A DNA stretch of 64,000 nucleotides from Micrococcales bacterium 31B (GCA_022803075.1 JAFFTF010000006.1:251-64250); one strand, 5' to 3'. Positions 44,756 to 53,021 are shown, numbered from the stretch's first letter. Notes: a model not told the origin generated them from the letters alone. A program made the numbers and translations.

Positions 44756-44798
44756 TGCACATAAGTGCAGATGCCGCGTAATCTATCCTCACATAAGT
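44756..44798. promoter_or_regulatory. Paired operator-like boxes between SorC and PTS-E1 operon
   Basis: CACATAAGT occurs at 44758-44766 and 44790-44798 (32 bp apart, about three helical turns). The first copy lies in the palindrome TGCACATAAGTGCA (44756-44769). Likely SorC-family binding sites in the divergent promoter. Confidence 0.6.
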
Positions 44799-44901
44799 TA
44801 CTCGGTGGCACTGCGAATCCCTAATCCAAGCGGTCGTTTGGCCGGATCTTTGCGAGATATGCACACGCCACGGGCTCCTACCGCGCGCCAGTGAGGACCA
44901 A

Positions 44902-45855
44902 ATGCCCGCCCCCCGCGAAACCGACCTCCTCGTGCAGGCCGCCCGCCTCTACTACGAACAGGGACTCTCGCAGGGAGACGTGGCCGCCGCGATGAACATT
45001 TCGCGCTCCAACGTCTCCCGGGTGCTGGCGAGCGCCCGCGAACGCGGCATCGTCGAAATCAGCATCCACGACCCCGGCGAGCGGCTCGAAGCGCTCGAAC
45101 GCAAACTTGTGCAGCGATTCGGCCTCCGCGACTGCCGCATCGCCCCCGCCGAGGGCGGCGGCGGAGATCTCCACGCGGTCGGACGCCTCGGTGCTAGTTG
45201 GCTCGTCGACACCCTCGACCCGGGCGGCTCCGTGGGGCTCTCCTGGGGTTCGACGGTGCAGGCCGTGGTCGACAACGTGCCCAATCGCGCCCTGCCCGAT
45301 GTCACTGTGTTGCCGCTGGTCGGCGGTCTCTCCGTTTTTGATGCCGTGACCAGCGGCGAAGCCCTCGTGCGCAACCTCGCCGCGAAACTCGGAGCGCGCC
45401 AACGCAGCCTGTACGCGCCGGCCCTGGTCGAATCCAAAACCATTCGCGATGCCTTCATGGGCGAGCGTTCCATTCGCGAAACGCTGGCGGCGGCCGCGAG
45501 CGTGGACTGCGCCATCGTCGGCATCGGCGCGGCGGGAGTCGGCGCCTCGGGGCAGGTGCTCGCCGCCATGAATCTCTCGGAGCCTGAGCGCGACGAGTTC
45601 GACGCCGCGAGCCCCGTCGGCGACATGTGCGCCCGCTACTTCGACGTGCGTGGCGCGGCCGTATGCGGCGCCACGGCGGAGCGCGCCATCGTGATCGGTT
45701 GGGAGGACCTGCGCCGCATCCCCTCCGTGGTCGGAGTGTGCACCGGGATCCACAAATTATCGGCGGCGCTGGGCGCCCTCCGCTCGGGGCTCGTCGACGT
45801 ATTTATCGCGGACGCCGAGCTGGGCGCGGCCCTGCTCGAGCAACCGTTGGCATAG
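44902..45855 (+). CDS. SorC/DeoR-type sugar-binding transcription regulator
   Basis: 317 aa. N-terminal HTH (LYYEQGLSQGDVAAAMNISRSNVSRVL) and a C-terminal phosphosugar-binding domain of the NagB-like fold: TVLPLVGGLS, GIGAAG, GDMCARYFD, GIHKLSAALGALRSGLVDVFI. Ligands of this family are usually phosphorylated sugars. Divergent from the PTS IIA/E1 operon and probably its regulator. GAGGA 4 nt before the ATG. Confidence 0.93.
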   Translation: MPAPRETDLLVQAARLYYEQGLSQGDVAAAMNISRSNVSRVLASARERGIVEISIHDPGERLEALERKLVQRFGLRDCRIAPAEGGGGDLHAVGRLGASWLVDTLDPGGSVGLSWGSTVQAVVDNVPNRALPDVTVLPLVGGLSVFDAVTSGEALVRNLAAKLGARQRSLYAPALVESKTIRDAFMGERSIRETLAAAASVDCAIVGIGAAGVGASGQVLAAMNLSEPERDEFDAASPVGDMCARYFDVRGAAVCGATAERAIVIGWEDLRRIPSVVGVCTGIHKLSAALGALRSGLVDVFIADAELGAALLEQPLA

Positions 45856-45900
45856 CCACGGGCCGACAACCGGGCCGACCCGGGAAGTTGCCGCTAGCAG

Positions 45901-46470
45901 CTACAGGGCCACCAGGGCGTCCGGTAGACCACCCGTATGCAGCAGCCAAGCGACCCACGCCCCCGCCGCGAGCCCACCCAGGTGGGCCTGCCACGAGACG
46001 GGTGAGCGCCACCGCGGCACGATGCCAGTGATCAAGCCGCCGTAGACGAGCACCACGATGACCGCCGTGATGAGGCTCGATCGATCACCCGAGACGAACC
46101 CGTCGGCCACCAGAAAACCGAAAAAGCCAAAGATGAGCCCCGAGGCACCCACGGTCACACCGGAACGTCCGATCAGCCACACCAGCGCGCCGCCGACCAC
46201 GGCGACGAACAGAGTCACGGTGAGCCACTGACCCGTCGCGACCACCAGCGCCCCCAGCACGAGAAATGGGATGGTGTTGCTGAGCAGGTGCCCCCACCCG
46301 GCGTGCAGAAAAGGAGAGCAGGGAATCCCGACTATGCCCCAGAGGCGGCGGGGCCGAATACCCAGCAGTTGGTTCAGCACGTGGCCCGACAGCGAGTTCA
46401 CCACCTGCAGCACGTACATGACGCCGAGCAGGGTGAGCGGCAGGGGTAGCGACTGGACGAGGGTGTCCAC
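45901..46470 (-). CDS. Rhomboid family intramembrane serine protease (copy 1)
   Basis: 189 aa from GTG 46470, which shares one base with the stop of the upstream rhomboid gene (TAGTG). Six hydrophobic segments; HLLSN in TM2, catalytic Ser in GASGLIFGFFG (TM4) and His in SWQAHLGGLAAG (TM6). A frame up to 46563 exists but overlaps the neighbour. Substrates unknown. Confidence 0.88.
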   Translation of the reverse strand: MDTLVQSLPLPLTLLGVMYVLQVVNSLSGHVLNQLLGIRPRRLWGIVGIPCSPFLHAGWGHLLSNTIPFLVLGALVVATGQWLTVTLFVAVVGGALVWLIGRSGVTVGASGLIFGFFGFLVADGFVSGDRSSLITAVIVVLVYGGLITGIVPRWRSPVSWQAHLGGLAAGAWVAWLLHTGGLPDALVAL

Positions 46471-47075
46471 TAACGCACCCAGGACTGGGCAACCTGGCGG
46501 CGCGCACGAAACAGGAACGCGCTGAGCACGCCTCCGATCAAGCCACCGAGGTGCCCCTGCCACGAGATGTTGCTCGCGACGTTAGGTAGGACTCCCCAGA
46601 GCAGGGAGCCGTAACCGATCATGACCACGACCGCGAGCACGATGTCGAGCACGTGCTTCGTGACGATACCGCGGGTCACGAGGTAGCCGAAGAAGCCGAA
46701 GATGACTCCCGACATGCCGATCGTGACGCCGTTGGCGCCGATCAGCCACACGACCAGGCCCGAGGCGACCCACACCGTGGCGAGCACGCCAATAAACACG
46801 CGGCCGCTGACCAGAAACACCAGGATGCCAAGCACGATGAAGGGGCCAGTGTTGGCGATCAGGTGCGCCCAGCTGCCATGCAGGAGGGGCGCGGTGAGGA
46901 TGTCGAGGAGGGACGAGAAGGTGCGGGGTCGAATGCCGAACTCGAGGTTCAGGCGATTGCTGACCAGGGTGTTGATCACTTCGAGCACGTACATGACGAC
47001 CGTGAAGCCGCCCACCGTCACGGTTGTCGAGGCGGCCTTCTCTTTGAACTTCTCCATCGCTTGGCCCTGTGCCAT
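46470..47075 (-). CDS. Rhomboid family intramembrane serine protease (copy 2)
   Basis: 201 aa. Basic cytoplasmic N-terminus (MAQGQAMEKFKEK), six TM segments, HLIAN, GMSGVIFGFFGYL (Ser) and SWQGHLGGLIGG (His). About half identical to copy 1 in the catalytic parts; a tandem duplication co-transcribed with it. Confidence 0.9.
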   Translation of the reverse strand: MAQGQAMEKFKEKAASTTVTVGGFTVVMYVLEVINTLVSNRLNLEFGIRPRTFSSLLDILTAPLLHGSWAHLIANTGPFIVLGILVFLVSGRVFIGVLATVWVASGLVVWLIGANGVTIGMSGVIFGFFGYLVTRGIVTKHVLDIVLAVVVMIGYGSLLWGVLPNVASNISWQGHLGGLIGGVLSAFLFRARRQVAQSWVR

Positions 47076-47518
47076 GTGGTCTCCCTTGTTGGTGCTGCCT
47101 ATGCGCCTAACGAACCTGACAGCGATTCAGTGCCGTGACGTACGCCCCCGCGCAAGCCAGGCGGCTCGCGGGTGCTGACGGGCCTGCCCACATTCTCTCG
47201 TGACCAGAGGCCGGCGGCACCTTAGGGCTGCGTCAGGCGTCAACTTCGGGACCGCGTACCCAGAAATTGGCGCTATCGCGCCACTTTTCGGGGGGTTGCG
47301 TGTTCGACACGAGTGGACGCGGCACTAAAAGTAGTCCTATGTATGCGACAGTAGGGGAGTCGTGAAGGGAAAAGCCTTGTTTGCGGCCATGCGGGCCGAG
47401 AGGCGCGCCTGCGCCGTCAGCCCGGGCGGACTTCGTGAGAACCGCGCAGGACCGAAGCTCGCGCATCGCGTCGAGGGTTCGGTCCCGCAACCAAACAACA
47501 CTAAATGAGGAGAGAACT
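47076..47518. other. 443-bp divergent intergenic region rhomboid/HU
   Basis: No gene supported. It should hold promoters for the rhomboid pair and hupB; I see only a small GGCGC-TATC-GCGCC type inverted repeat (47269-47282) and no clear -35/-10 pair. Confidence 0.55.
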
Positions 47519-47797
47519 GTGGCAACCACTCGTGCTGCTGTTGCTTCCGCGATTGCGGAAAAGTCCGGCCTGACCAAGGCCCAGTCGGAGTCGGCGCTGT
47601 CCGCATTCGAGGCCGTCATCAAGGAGTCGCTGGCTCAGGACGTAGCAGTGAAGATCCCCGGTTTCATCAGCTTTGAGAAGGTGCAGCGCTCGGCGCGCAC
47701 GGGTCGCAACCCCCGTTCGGGTGAAGCCATTGAGATTCCGGCGAAGGCCGGCGTGAAGATCTCGGCTGGCAGCGGCCTGAAGAACTCGGTCGCCTAA
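47519..47797 (+). CDS. hupB: HU family DNA-binding protein
   Basis: 92 aa from GTG (AGGAGA upstream). Classic HU fold with IPGFISFEKVQRSARTG and the DNA-contacting arm RTGRNPRSGEAIEIPAK. Unlike mycobacterial HupB it has no Lys/Ala-rich C-terminal tail. Nucleoid-associated protein. Confidence 0.95.
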   Translation: MATTRAAVASAIAEKSGLTKAQSESALSAFEAVIKESLAQDVAVKIPGFISFEKVQRSARTGRNPRSGEAIEIPAKAGVKISAGSGLKNSVA

Positions 47798-47840
47798 GTC
47801 GCGCATGTGCGCCACGTGACGCACCTGTGCACTGCTCTTG

Positions 47841-47872
47841 AGGGGCGGTTGGCTACGGCCGACCGCCCCTTC
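47841..47872 (+). terminator. Terminator of the HU gene
   Basis: 13-bp stem 47841-47853 with 47858-47870 (one G-T pair), 4-nt loop, then TTCGG. Confidence 0.72.
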
Positions 47873-47955
47873 GGCATGCTTGGGGCGCGGCGCGTGCCGG
47901 GGGTGGACGCCCCGGGGGCACGTTCGCACGCGCTGCCTGCGGGCGGGTGCGGGGT

Positions 47956-48732
47956 TTAGTCGGCGTGCTGGTGGGCTCCCCGGCGCAGGAGCTCGGGGGA
48001 GAGGTGCGCGGTGCGCGCCCGGCGGGCGAGCCCCAGGATGATCTGGGCGCGCCATAGGTCGATGGGGCCATCGATCGAACTCGCCAGAAAGTTGCCCTGC
48101 ACGATGTCCACTCGCGCGCCGAGGGCTCCCGCGGTGCGAATCTCGTTGAAGGTGGGGCCGGTCGGACGCCGTTCGGTCGGGCTTGGCAGCGGAGTCGCGA
48201 GCACCGCCTCGAGCGTGGTGCGCGTGAAAGCCACGGGCGTCTGCAGGGCCCGCATGATGCTGCGCTCGACATTGCTGAGGGCATCGTCCCCGCCGTCGTC
48301 GCGCACGCAGGATTTCACGGAATCGGTGACCTCGAGACCGGGGGCAGCGGCGTCCGCTCCCTCTTCGAGGGCGAGCATGACGGCCTCGAAGAGTGCGGGC
48401 GGGGCCAGGGCCCGCTCACTGTCATGCACGAGCACCCGGGTCGAATTGGGGAGGGTCCGCAGGGCGTCGTGGATGGCTGCGCGCCGATCACCGGTCGTGG
48501 TTACGATGCGCACCGTGGGCCAGTCGCGGGCCGGTACGGCCGCACGGAACTCTGCCTCGACGGCCTCCGGCACGACGAGCGCGACCTGTTGGAGGCCGAC
48601 CTCGTGGAGCACGAGGTCCAGGCAGTCCAGGAGGACGGGGCGGTGGTTGAACTGCACGAGCGCCGACGGGCAGCCGTGGCCGAGGTAATCGCCGTCGCCG
48701 AGGGCGAGCAAGATCAACGCGGTGTGTGGCAT
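47956..48732 (-). CDS. IspD-like cytidylyltransferase, catalytic residues lost
   Basis: 258 aa. The body matches IspD (VLVHDSERALAPPALFEAV, DAAAPGLEVTDSVK, NVERSIMRALQTPVAF). But the N-terminal CTP loop reads ALGDGDYLGHGCPSAL: positions of E. coli Arg20 and Lys27 are Tyr and Ser, and the region of Lys213 reads VDIVQGNFLA. Family knowledge says these bind CTP/MEP, so this is likely inactive or altered. ispF, the usual partner, is not adjacent. GAGGA 4 nt before ATG. Confidence 0.85.
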   Translation of the reverse strand: MPHTALILLALGDGDYLGHGCPSALVQFNHRPVLLDCLDLVLHEVGLQQVALVVPEAVEAEFRAAVPARDWPTVRIVTTTGDRRAAIHDALRTLPNSTRVLVHDSERALAPPALFEAVMLALEEGADAAAPGLEVTDSVKSCVRDDGGDDALSNVERSIMRALQTPVAFTRTTLEAVLATPLPSPTERRPTGPTFNEIRTAGALGARVDIVQGNFLASSIDGPIDLWRAQIILGLARRARTAHLSPELLRRGAHQHAD

Positions 48733-48825
48733 CTGGTCCTCGTGCGGTCGCTAGGGTTCACGGGTGTGCTGCGACGCGGGCGGTCTGCGGCGGGCGATGC
48801 GCGCCGTGAGGGGCGTGCAAACGCA

Positions 48826-48855
48826 AAACGTGCGATCCGTAGGGATCGCACGTTT
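48826..48855 (-). terminator. Terminator of the lipoprotein gene
   Basis: 13-bp perfect stem 48826-48838 with 48843-48855, 4-nt loop, 9 nt after the lipoprotein stop. Confidence 0.8.
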
Positions 48856-48863
48856 CGGTGACG

Positions 48864-49391
48864 CTAGCTGCCCGCCGACTGCTTCATCAGTTCGATGGGC
48901 GCCTTGTACTCTTCTTGAGTGCCGTCCAACACGGGGACGGGTACGTTATCGGCCTTCTCGGTGCCGCTCGTGATCGCCGTGTAGACGACACTGCCGGGTG
49001 CCGCCGTAGCGGGGTCAACGGTGATTTGCTGCTCCTGGCCGGGGCCTATGCGCACGGACTTACCGGCGGGCACCTCGACGTCGGCTGAGAAGGAGTTGTC
49101 ACCGCCGGTCAGCGTGACCGTCAGTGGAGCGTCGGTGTTGTTGACCAGCACACCGTCAACCTGCGCCACCGTCTGCTCGGTGTCGGTGAGGATCAAGAGG
49201 TTGCGCACGTCGGCCGAGGTGCCGAGGTTGACCACGGCGCCATCGCTGGGCTGATAGAACGCGGAAGTCTGCACGGGGGAGACGCGGGAGCAGGCTGCGG
49301 TCAGGGAGACGGCGCAGAGGGCCAGGCCGAGACCTGCAATAACGCGAGTGGCGCGGTGGCGGCGCGACGTGGCGCGATTGACGCTGGACAT
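48864..49391 (-). CDS. LpqE-like lipoprotein
   Basis: 175 aa. Basic N-terminus, hydrophobic core and lipobox LTAAC, so a lipid-anchored exported protein. The mature part is beta-rich (VNLGTSADVRNLLILTD, VDGVLVNNTDAPLTVTLTGG, VEVPAGKSVRIGPG), a PCu(A)C/LpqE-like sandwich. Mycobacterial lpqE also neighbours carD. ATG 49391 with GGAG upstream; TTG at 49394 also in frame. Confidence 0.85.
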   Translation of the reverse strand: MSSVNRATSRRHRATRVIAGLGLALCAVSLTAACSRVSPVQTSAFYQPSDGAVVNLGTSADVRNLLILTDTEQTVAQVDGVLVNNTDAPLTVTLTGGDNSFSADVEVPAGKSVRIGPGQEQQITVDPATAAPGSVVYTAITSGTEKADNVPVPVLDGTQEEYKAPIELMKQSAGS

Positions 49392-49776
49392 CAACTGAAC
49401 TCCGGATCTGTGGTGGTGTCGGCGCGGGTAATGCGCCCCGTGATTCAGGCTGCAAGCCGAACCGTGTGATACGCGCGTGTGCGCGAACTCGGTGCGGCGC
49501 AGTCATCGACACACAGTGACTACATGGTGCCCCAGGATTCTATCAACGGGCCCTCAATCGATGCTGCTTGTCTCGCTATTGTTGCGGCTTTTGGCGTGCT
49601 CAAGGCGGGTTCAGAGGTGCGGTTTTGCGGCGGGGGAGCGCCCGGTAGGGACTTTGTGCCCCCGCGCGCCGCCGCAGCGAGTCCCATGCGCCGTCAGTGC
49701 TAGCGAATGCGGGGCGCCGATTGCGCCTGCGCCCATGCGGTGCCGGGCGCGGGGCCCGGCGCGGCCACCCCAGGTA

Positions 49777-49792
49777 AGTGAGGTGCATCACA
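49777..49792. promoter_or_regulatory. Crp/GlxR-type site 1 upstream of carD
   Basis: AGTGAGGTGCATCACA: perfect GTGA-N6-TCAC core, nine of ten consensus bases. Confidence 0.6.
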
Positions 49793-49900
49793 AAGAGGCT
49801 CGGGAGGGGCTCATTTGGTGGGCGCGCGGGGCGCGCGGAGGCTGTCGAAGGGTCTCCGCGCTTCTACATGTCGACGGCAATGAAATTCAGCGCCCTTGGA

Positions 49901-49916
49901 AGTGATGCGCGTCACG
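49901..49916. promoter_or_regulatory. Crp/GlxR-type site 2 upstream of carD
   Basis: AGTGATGCGCGTCACG: perfect GTGA-N6-TCAC core, 124 bp from site 1. Confidence 0.55.
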
Positions 49917-50149
49917 CCCAGCGCCAAAGGTGCACCTTGGCCTGCGGGAACCTCGTTGTGTTAGGCAAGTTTCGAAGAGTCAAGTATGCGGCACAACTGC
50001 GATGGTGTCATTTTGTTTCAAAGTATTCACAATCTTCACCAAATGTCAAGACTCTGTACGTATGGCCACACTTGACGCCATGCGGCGCCGTGCAAAGCGC
50101 CTGACCTGCGGATTTGTAGACCGGGAGGCCCGTCGGGACGTGTCTTGCG

Positions 50150-50158
50150 TGGTAAACT
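50150..50158 (+). promoter_or_regulatory. Extended -10 of carD
   Basis: TGGTAAACT (TGn plus TAAACT), 25 nt before the ATG, leaving room for the GGAAAGGGG leader. Confidence 0.55.
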
Positions 50159-50183
50159 AGAGTTCCGGAAAGGGGTAGGTCCA

Positions 50184-50666
50184 ATGGAATACAAGGTTGG
50201 CGAGACGGTTGTTTACCCGCATCACGGTGCGGCGACCATCGAAGAAGTCAAGAAGCGAATCATCAAGGGCGAAGAGAAGCTCTATCTCAAGCTCCGCGTG
50301 GCGCAAGGTGATCTCACCATTGAAGTACCCGCAAGCAACTGCGATCTGGTAGGTGTCCGCGACGTCGTAGGCCAAGACGGCCTCGACCGCGTATTCGAGG
50401 TGCTCCGCACCCCCTTCGCCGAAGAGCCCGCCAACTGGTCGCGCCGCTACAAGGCCAACGTCGAAAAATTGGCGTCCGGCGATGTCATCAAGGTTGCCGA
50501 AGTAGTCCGCGACCTGTGGCGCCGCGACAACGAGCGCGGTCTCTCGGCGGGCGAAAAGCGCATGCTCGCCAAGGCGCGCCAGATTCTGGTTTCAGAACTC
50601 GCACTGGCTGAAAAGACCGACGAGGGCGCGGCAGAGACCATGCTCGACGAGGTACTCGCCTCGTAA
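50184..50666 (+). CDS. carD: CarD, RNA polymerase-binding transcription factor
   Basis: 160 aa. N-terminal RNAP-interaction Tudor-like domain ([28 protein letters not shown]) and a C-terminal basic helical domain with the [16 protein letters not shown] segment whose Trp wedges at the open complex. Stabilises open promoter complexes at rRNA and other promoters; essential in mycobacteria. Confidence 0.97.
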   Translation: MEYKVGETVVYPHHGAATIEEVKKRIIKGEEKLYLKLRVAQGDLTIEVPASNCDLVGVRDVVGQDGLDRVFEVLRTPFAEEPANWSRRYKANVEKLASGDVIKVAEVVRDLWRRDNERGLSAGEKRMLAKARQILVSELALAEKTDEGAAETMLDEVLAS

Positions 50667-50717
50667 TAGCGCGGGCGACGGCCGCGAGGGCGTCGCAAGC
50701 ACTGCAGCAATTCACAT

Positions 50718-50745
50718 CGAAGGGTGGCCCGCGGGCCACCCTTCG
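50718..50745. terminator. Bidirectional terminator carD/regX3
   Basis: 13-bp inverted repeat 50718-50730 with 50733-50745 between convergent genes. Confidence 0.75.
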
Positions 50746-50780
50746 TGCTGCCGGGAATCACTGCGGCGCGATAGCCCAAA

Positions 50781-51485
50781 CTATCCCTCGAACTTGTATC
50801 CCAGCCCGCGCACCGTAGTGAGCACCGTGGGCTCGCGCGGGTCGGCCTCGATCTTCGCCCGTAAGCGCTTCACATGCACGTCGAGAGTCTTGGTGTCACC
50901 CACGTAATCTGAACCCCAGACGCGGTCGATCAGTTGCACGCGCGTGAGCACCCGACCAGCGTTCCGCAAGAACAGGGCCAGCAGTTCGAACTCCTTCAGC
51001 GGCAGCGAGACCGCCTCGCCGTGCACCGTCACGAGGTGGCGTTCGACATCGAGGGTGATGCCGGAGGCGCTCAACACCTCGGAGTCGTCCTCGTCCAGGG
51101 TCGCGGGCGCGGGGTTTTGCCCGCCGCGACGCAGCACGGCCTTGATGCGCGCCTGCAATTCGCGGGTCGAGTACGGCTTCGTGACGTAGTCGTCCGCGCC
51201 AATTTCGAGGCCCACCACCTTATCGACCTCGTCGTCCTTGGCCGTCAGCATGATGACCGGCAACGCCGACTTCGTGCGAATGTGGCGGCACACCTCGACT
51301 CCCGAAAGCCCGGGCAGCATGAGGTCGAGCAACACCACATCATACGTGTCGCCGCGCGCGTCAAAAATTGCCACGGCGTCCGTGCCGGTCTCGGCGAGGT
51401 CAACCTCGTACCCCTCCTTTTCGAGGGCGTAGGACAGCGGATCACTAAACGAGGGCTCGTCTTCGACAAGCAGAATGCGGCTCAT
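50781..51485 (-). CDS. regX3: RegX3 response regulator
   Basis: 234 aa. Receiver with acidic pocket ED, phospho-acceptor Asp54 (VLLDLMLPGLSG), Thr and Lys (TKPYSTREL); OmpR/PhoB winged helix with LLALFLRNAGRVLTRVQLIDRVWG and VDVHVKRLRAKIE-type recognition helix (LDVHVKRLRAKIE). Phosphate-starvation regulator paired with SenX3. ATG overlaps the senX3 stop by 4 nt; AGAGGA upstream. Confidence 0.95.
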   Translation of the reverse strand: MSRILLVEDEPSFSDPLSYALEKEGYEVDLAETGTDAVAIFDARGDTYDVVLLDLMLPGLSGVEVCRHIRTKSALPVIMLTAKDDEVDKVVGLEIGADDYVTKPYSTRELQARIKAVLRRGGQNPAPATLDEDDSEVLSASGITLDVERHLVTVHGEAVSLPLKEFELLALFLRNAGRVLTRVQLIDRVWGSDYVGDTKTLDVHVKRLRAKIEADPREPTVLTTVRGLGYKFEG

Positions 51486-52798
51486 GCGGTTCCTCTGGAG
51501 GGTGGGGGCGAACTCATGCTGGCGGCGGCCTGGGGGGCCGGACGCTCCGGTGCCTCCGGGGCAGGGTCCGGCACGGGGGCTGGCGCGGCGGCGGGCGCAC
51601 TCTTTCCCCCCGGGTTCGGGCTCGTGGGTGAGGCCGCCCGGACGGGATCGTGACTCGTGGCCAACGGCAGTCGGAGCGTAAAGGTGGAGCCCTGCCCCAC
51701 CTGGGACCATGCCTTGACGAGGCCACCATGATCCTCGGCAATGTGCTTCACAATGGCAAGGCCCAGACCGTTACCGCCGGTGTGCCGCGAACGCGCCGGG
51801 TCGACGCGGTAGAACCGCTCGAAAATGCGGCCGAGGTCTTGGGGCGCGATGCCCACGCCCTCGTCCGAGACGGCGATTTCGACGCAGTCAATGCCGTCGC
51901 GCGTCACGCTGCGCACCCCGACCCCCACCTTGGCGGGGCTCGGCGAGTACAGGATCGCGTTGGAGACGAGATTAGAAATCGCCGTGGTCAGCAGGTTTGC
52001 GTCGCCGTACACGGTTAGGTCGGGAATCTGGCCAACAGCGAGCGTGACCCGTCGCGTTTCGGCGAGGGTGGTGGAACGGGCGACGGCCTCGCGCACGACG
52101 GAGGTCACCGTCACGCGACTCGCCTGGCTGAGCGCAGATGTCGCCTGAACGCGAGAGAGCTCGATGATCTCTTGCACGAGGCTTGACAGCCGATTGGACT
52201 CGTTCTTGATGCGCTCGGAAAAGCGGCGCACGGCCTTGGGATCGTCCGCCGCATCGATGAGGGTCTCTGCAAGCACGAGCATCGCGCCGACCGGCGTCTT
52301 GAGCTCGTGCGAGACGTTGGCAACGAAGTCGCGGCGGGTGTCTTCGACCCGCTGCTCGCGCGTGAGGTCGTCGGCCAACAGCAGCAGGCGGTCCGCGCCG
52401 AGGGGGCTGATCGATATTCCATATACCGAGCGTTCGGCGCGCGCAATGCCGCGGCTCAACGTGAACTGGTCGTCGAGCGGGGTGCCGTCGATGCTCACCT
52501 GTTTGACGGCCGCCACCAATTCGGGGTGGGTCAGTCGCAGGATGCGCGACGAGTCGGTGCGCACGAGGCCGTGGGAGTAGGCGGAGGCGTTCGCGCGCTC
52601 CACTTCGCCGTCACGGTTGAAGATGACATAAGACTGGCGTAAGGCGGCAAGCACCTCTTGGGCGCCCGTGTCGTGCAGATGGGTCGCCGTGGCGGGGCTG
52701 GTGCGGGGCCGCTCGTAGCGCACCACGGCCAGCGTGCAAAAGACCCCGACGAGCAGCGCAATAAGCATGGCGAGCCAGACGAGGACGTTGTTCATCAC
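51482..52798 (-). CDS. senX3: SenX3 sensor histidine kinase
   Basis: 438 aa. One N-terminal TM segment (4-26), PAS-like region (about 45-145), HisKA with His164 in FVANVSHELKTP, HATPase_c with N-box NLVSNAILYSP, SDEGVGIAP and GGNGLGLAIVKH. A Pro/Ala-rich C-terminal tail of about 45 residues is extra. Senses phosphate status with PhoU. Start GTG 52798 or ATG 52795. Confidence 0.95.
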   Translation of the reverse strand: MMNNVLVWLAMLIALLVGVFCTLAVVRYERPRTSPATATHLHDTGAQEVLAALRQSYVIFNRDGEVERANASAYSHGLVRTDSSRILRLTHPELVAAVKQVSIDGTPLDDQFTLSRGIARAERSVYGISISPLGADRLLLLADDLTREQRVEDTRRDFVANVSHELKTPVGAMLVLAETLIDAADDPKAVRRFSERIKNESNRLSSLVQEIIELSRVQATSALSQASRVTVTSVVREAVARSTTLAETRRVTLAVGQIPDLTVYGDANLLTTAISNLVSNAILYSPSPAKVGVGVRSVTRDGIDCVEIAVSDEGVGIAPQDLGRIFERFYRVDPARSRHTGGNGLGLAIVKHIAEDHGGLVKAWSQVGQGSTFTLRLPLATSHDPVRAASPTSPNPGGKSAPAAAPAPVPDPAPEAPERPAPQAAASMSSPPPSRGTA

Positions 52799-52859
52799 CC
52801 TTACAGGTTACGTCGCGGCGCAATAAGAGACCGCACGACCGCGATGTCGAGAAGGGAAT

Positions 52860-52903
52860 CGTCAACGACTGTTCACCTGGGGGCCGCAAGCGGTTCATAT
52901 GGC
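52860..52903. promoter_or_regulatory. PHO-box-like 11-nt direct repeats
   Basis: GTTCACC at 52871 and GTTCATA at 52893 are exactly 22 bp apart (two 11-nt units), with a degenerate unit between and a weak one before (GTCAACG at 52861). This is the spacing of PhoP/RegX3 boxes, placed between senX3 and phoU. Confidence 0.6.
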
Positions 52904-53015
52904 CTCCCGTGCTAGATGGCACTATGTGCTTGGCGTTTTGTGCCGTCACCTCGGCACGGCCCACCGTAACCGCGGCGGGCGGGCGACCATCCGCTGAATT
53001 CGCTCAGGTGAGCGA

Positions 53016-53021
53016 TATGCT
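53016..53021 (+). promoter_or_regulatory. Candidate -10 TATGCT of phoU
   Basis: TATGCT 32 nt before the phoU ATG; no good -35, fitting an activator-dependent promoter below the PHO box. Confidence 0.4.

Larger units (their letters stand above)
49392..50183. other. 792-bp intergenic region upstream of carD
   Basis: No gene supported on either strand. Holds two GTGA-N6-TCAC sites (49777-49792, 49901-49916), an A+T-rich segment (about 49990-50060) and the carD promoter. Confidence 0.65.

Noticed and set aside
49477-50104. Small open frames upstream of carD
   Set aside because: No SD, no homology, irregular codon use; region looks regulatory.
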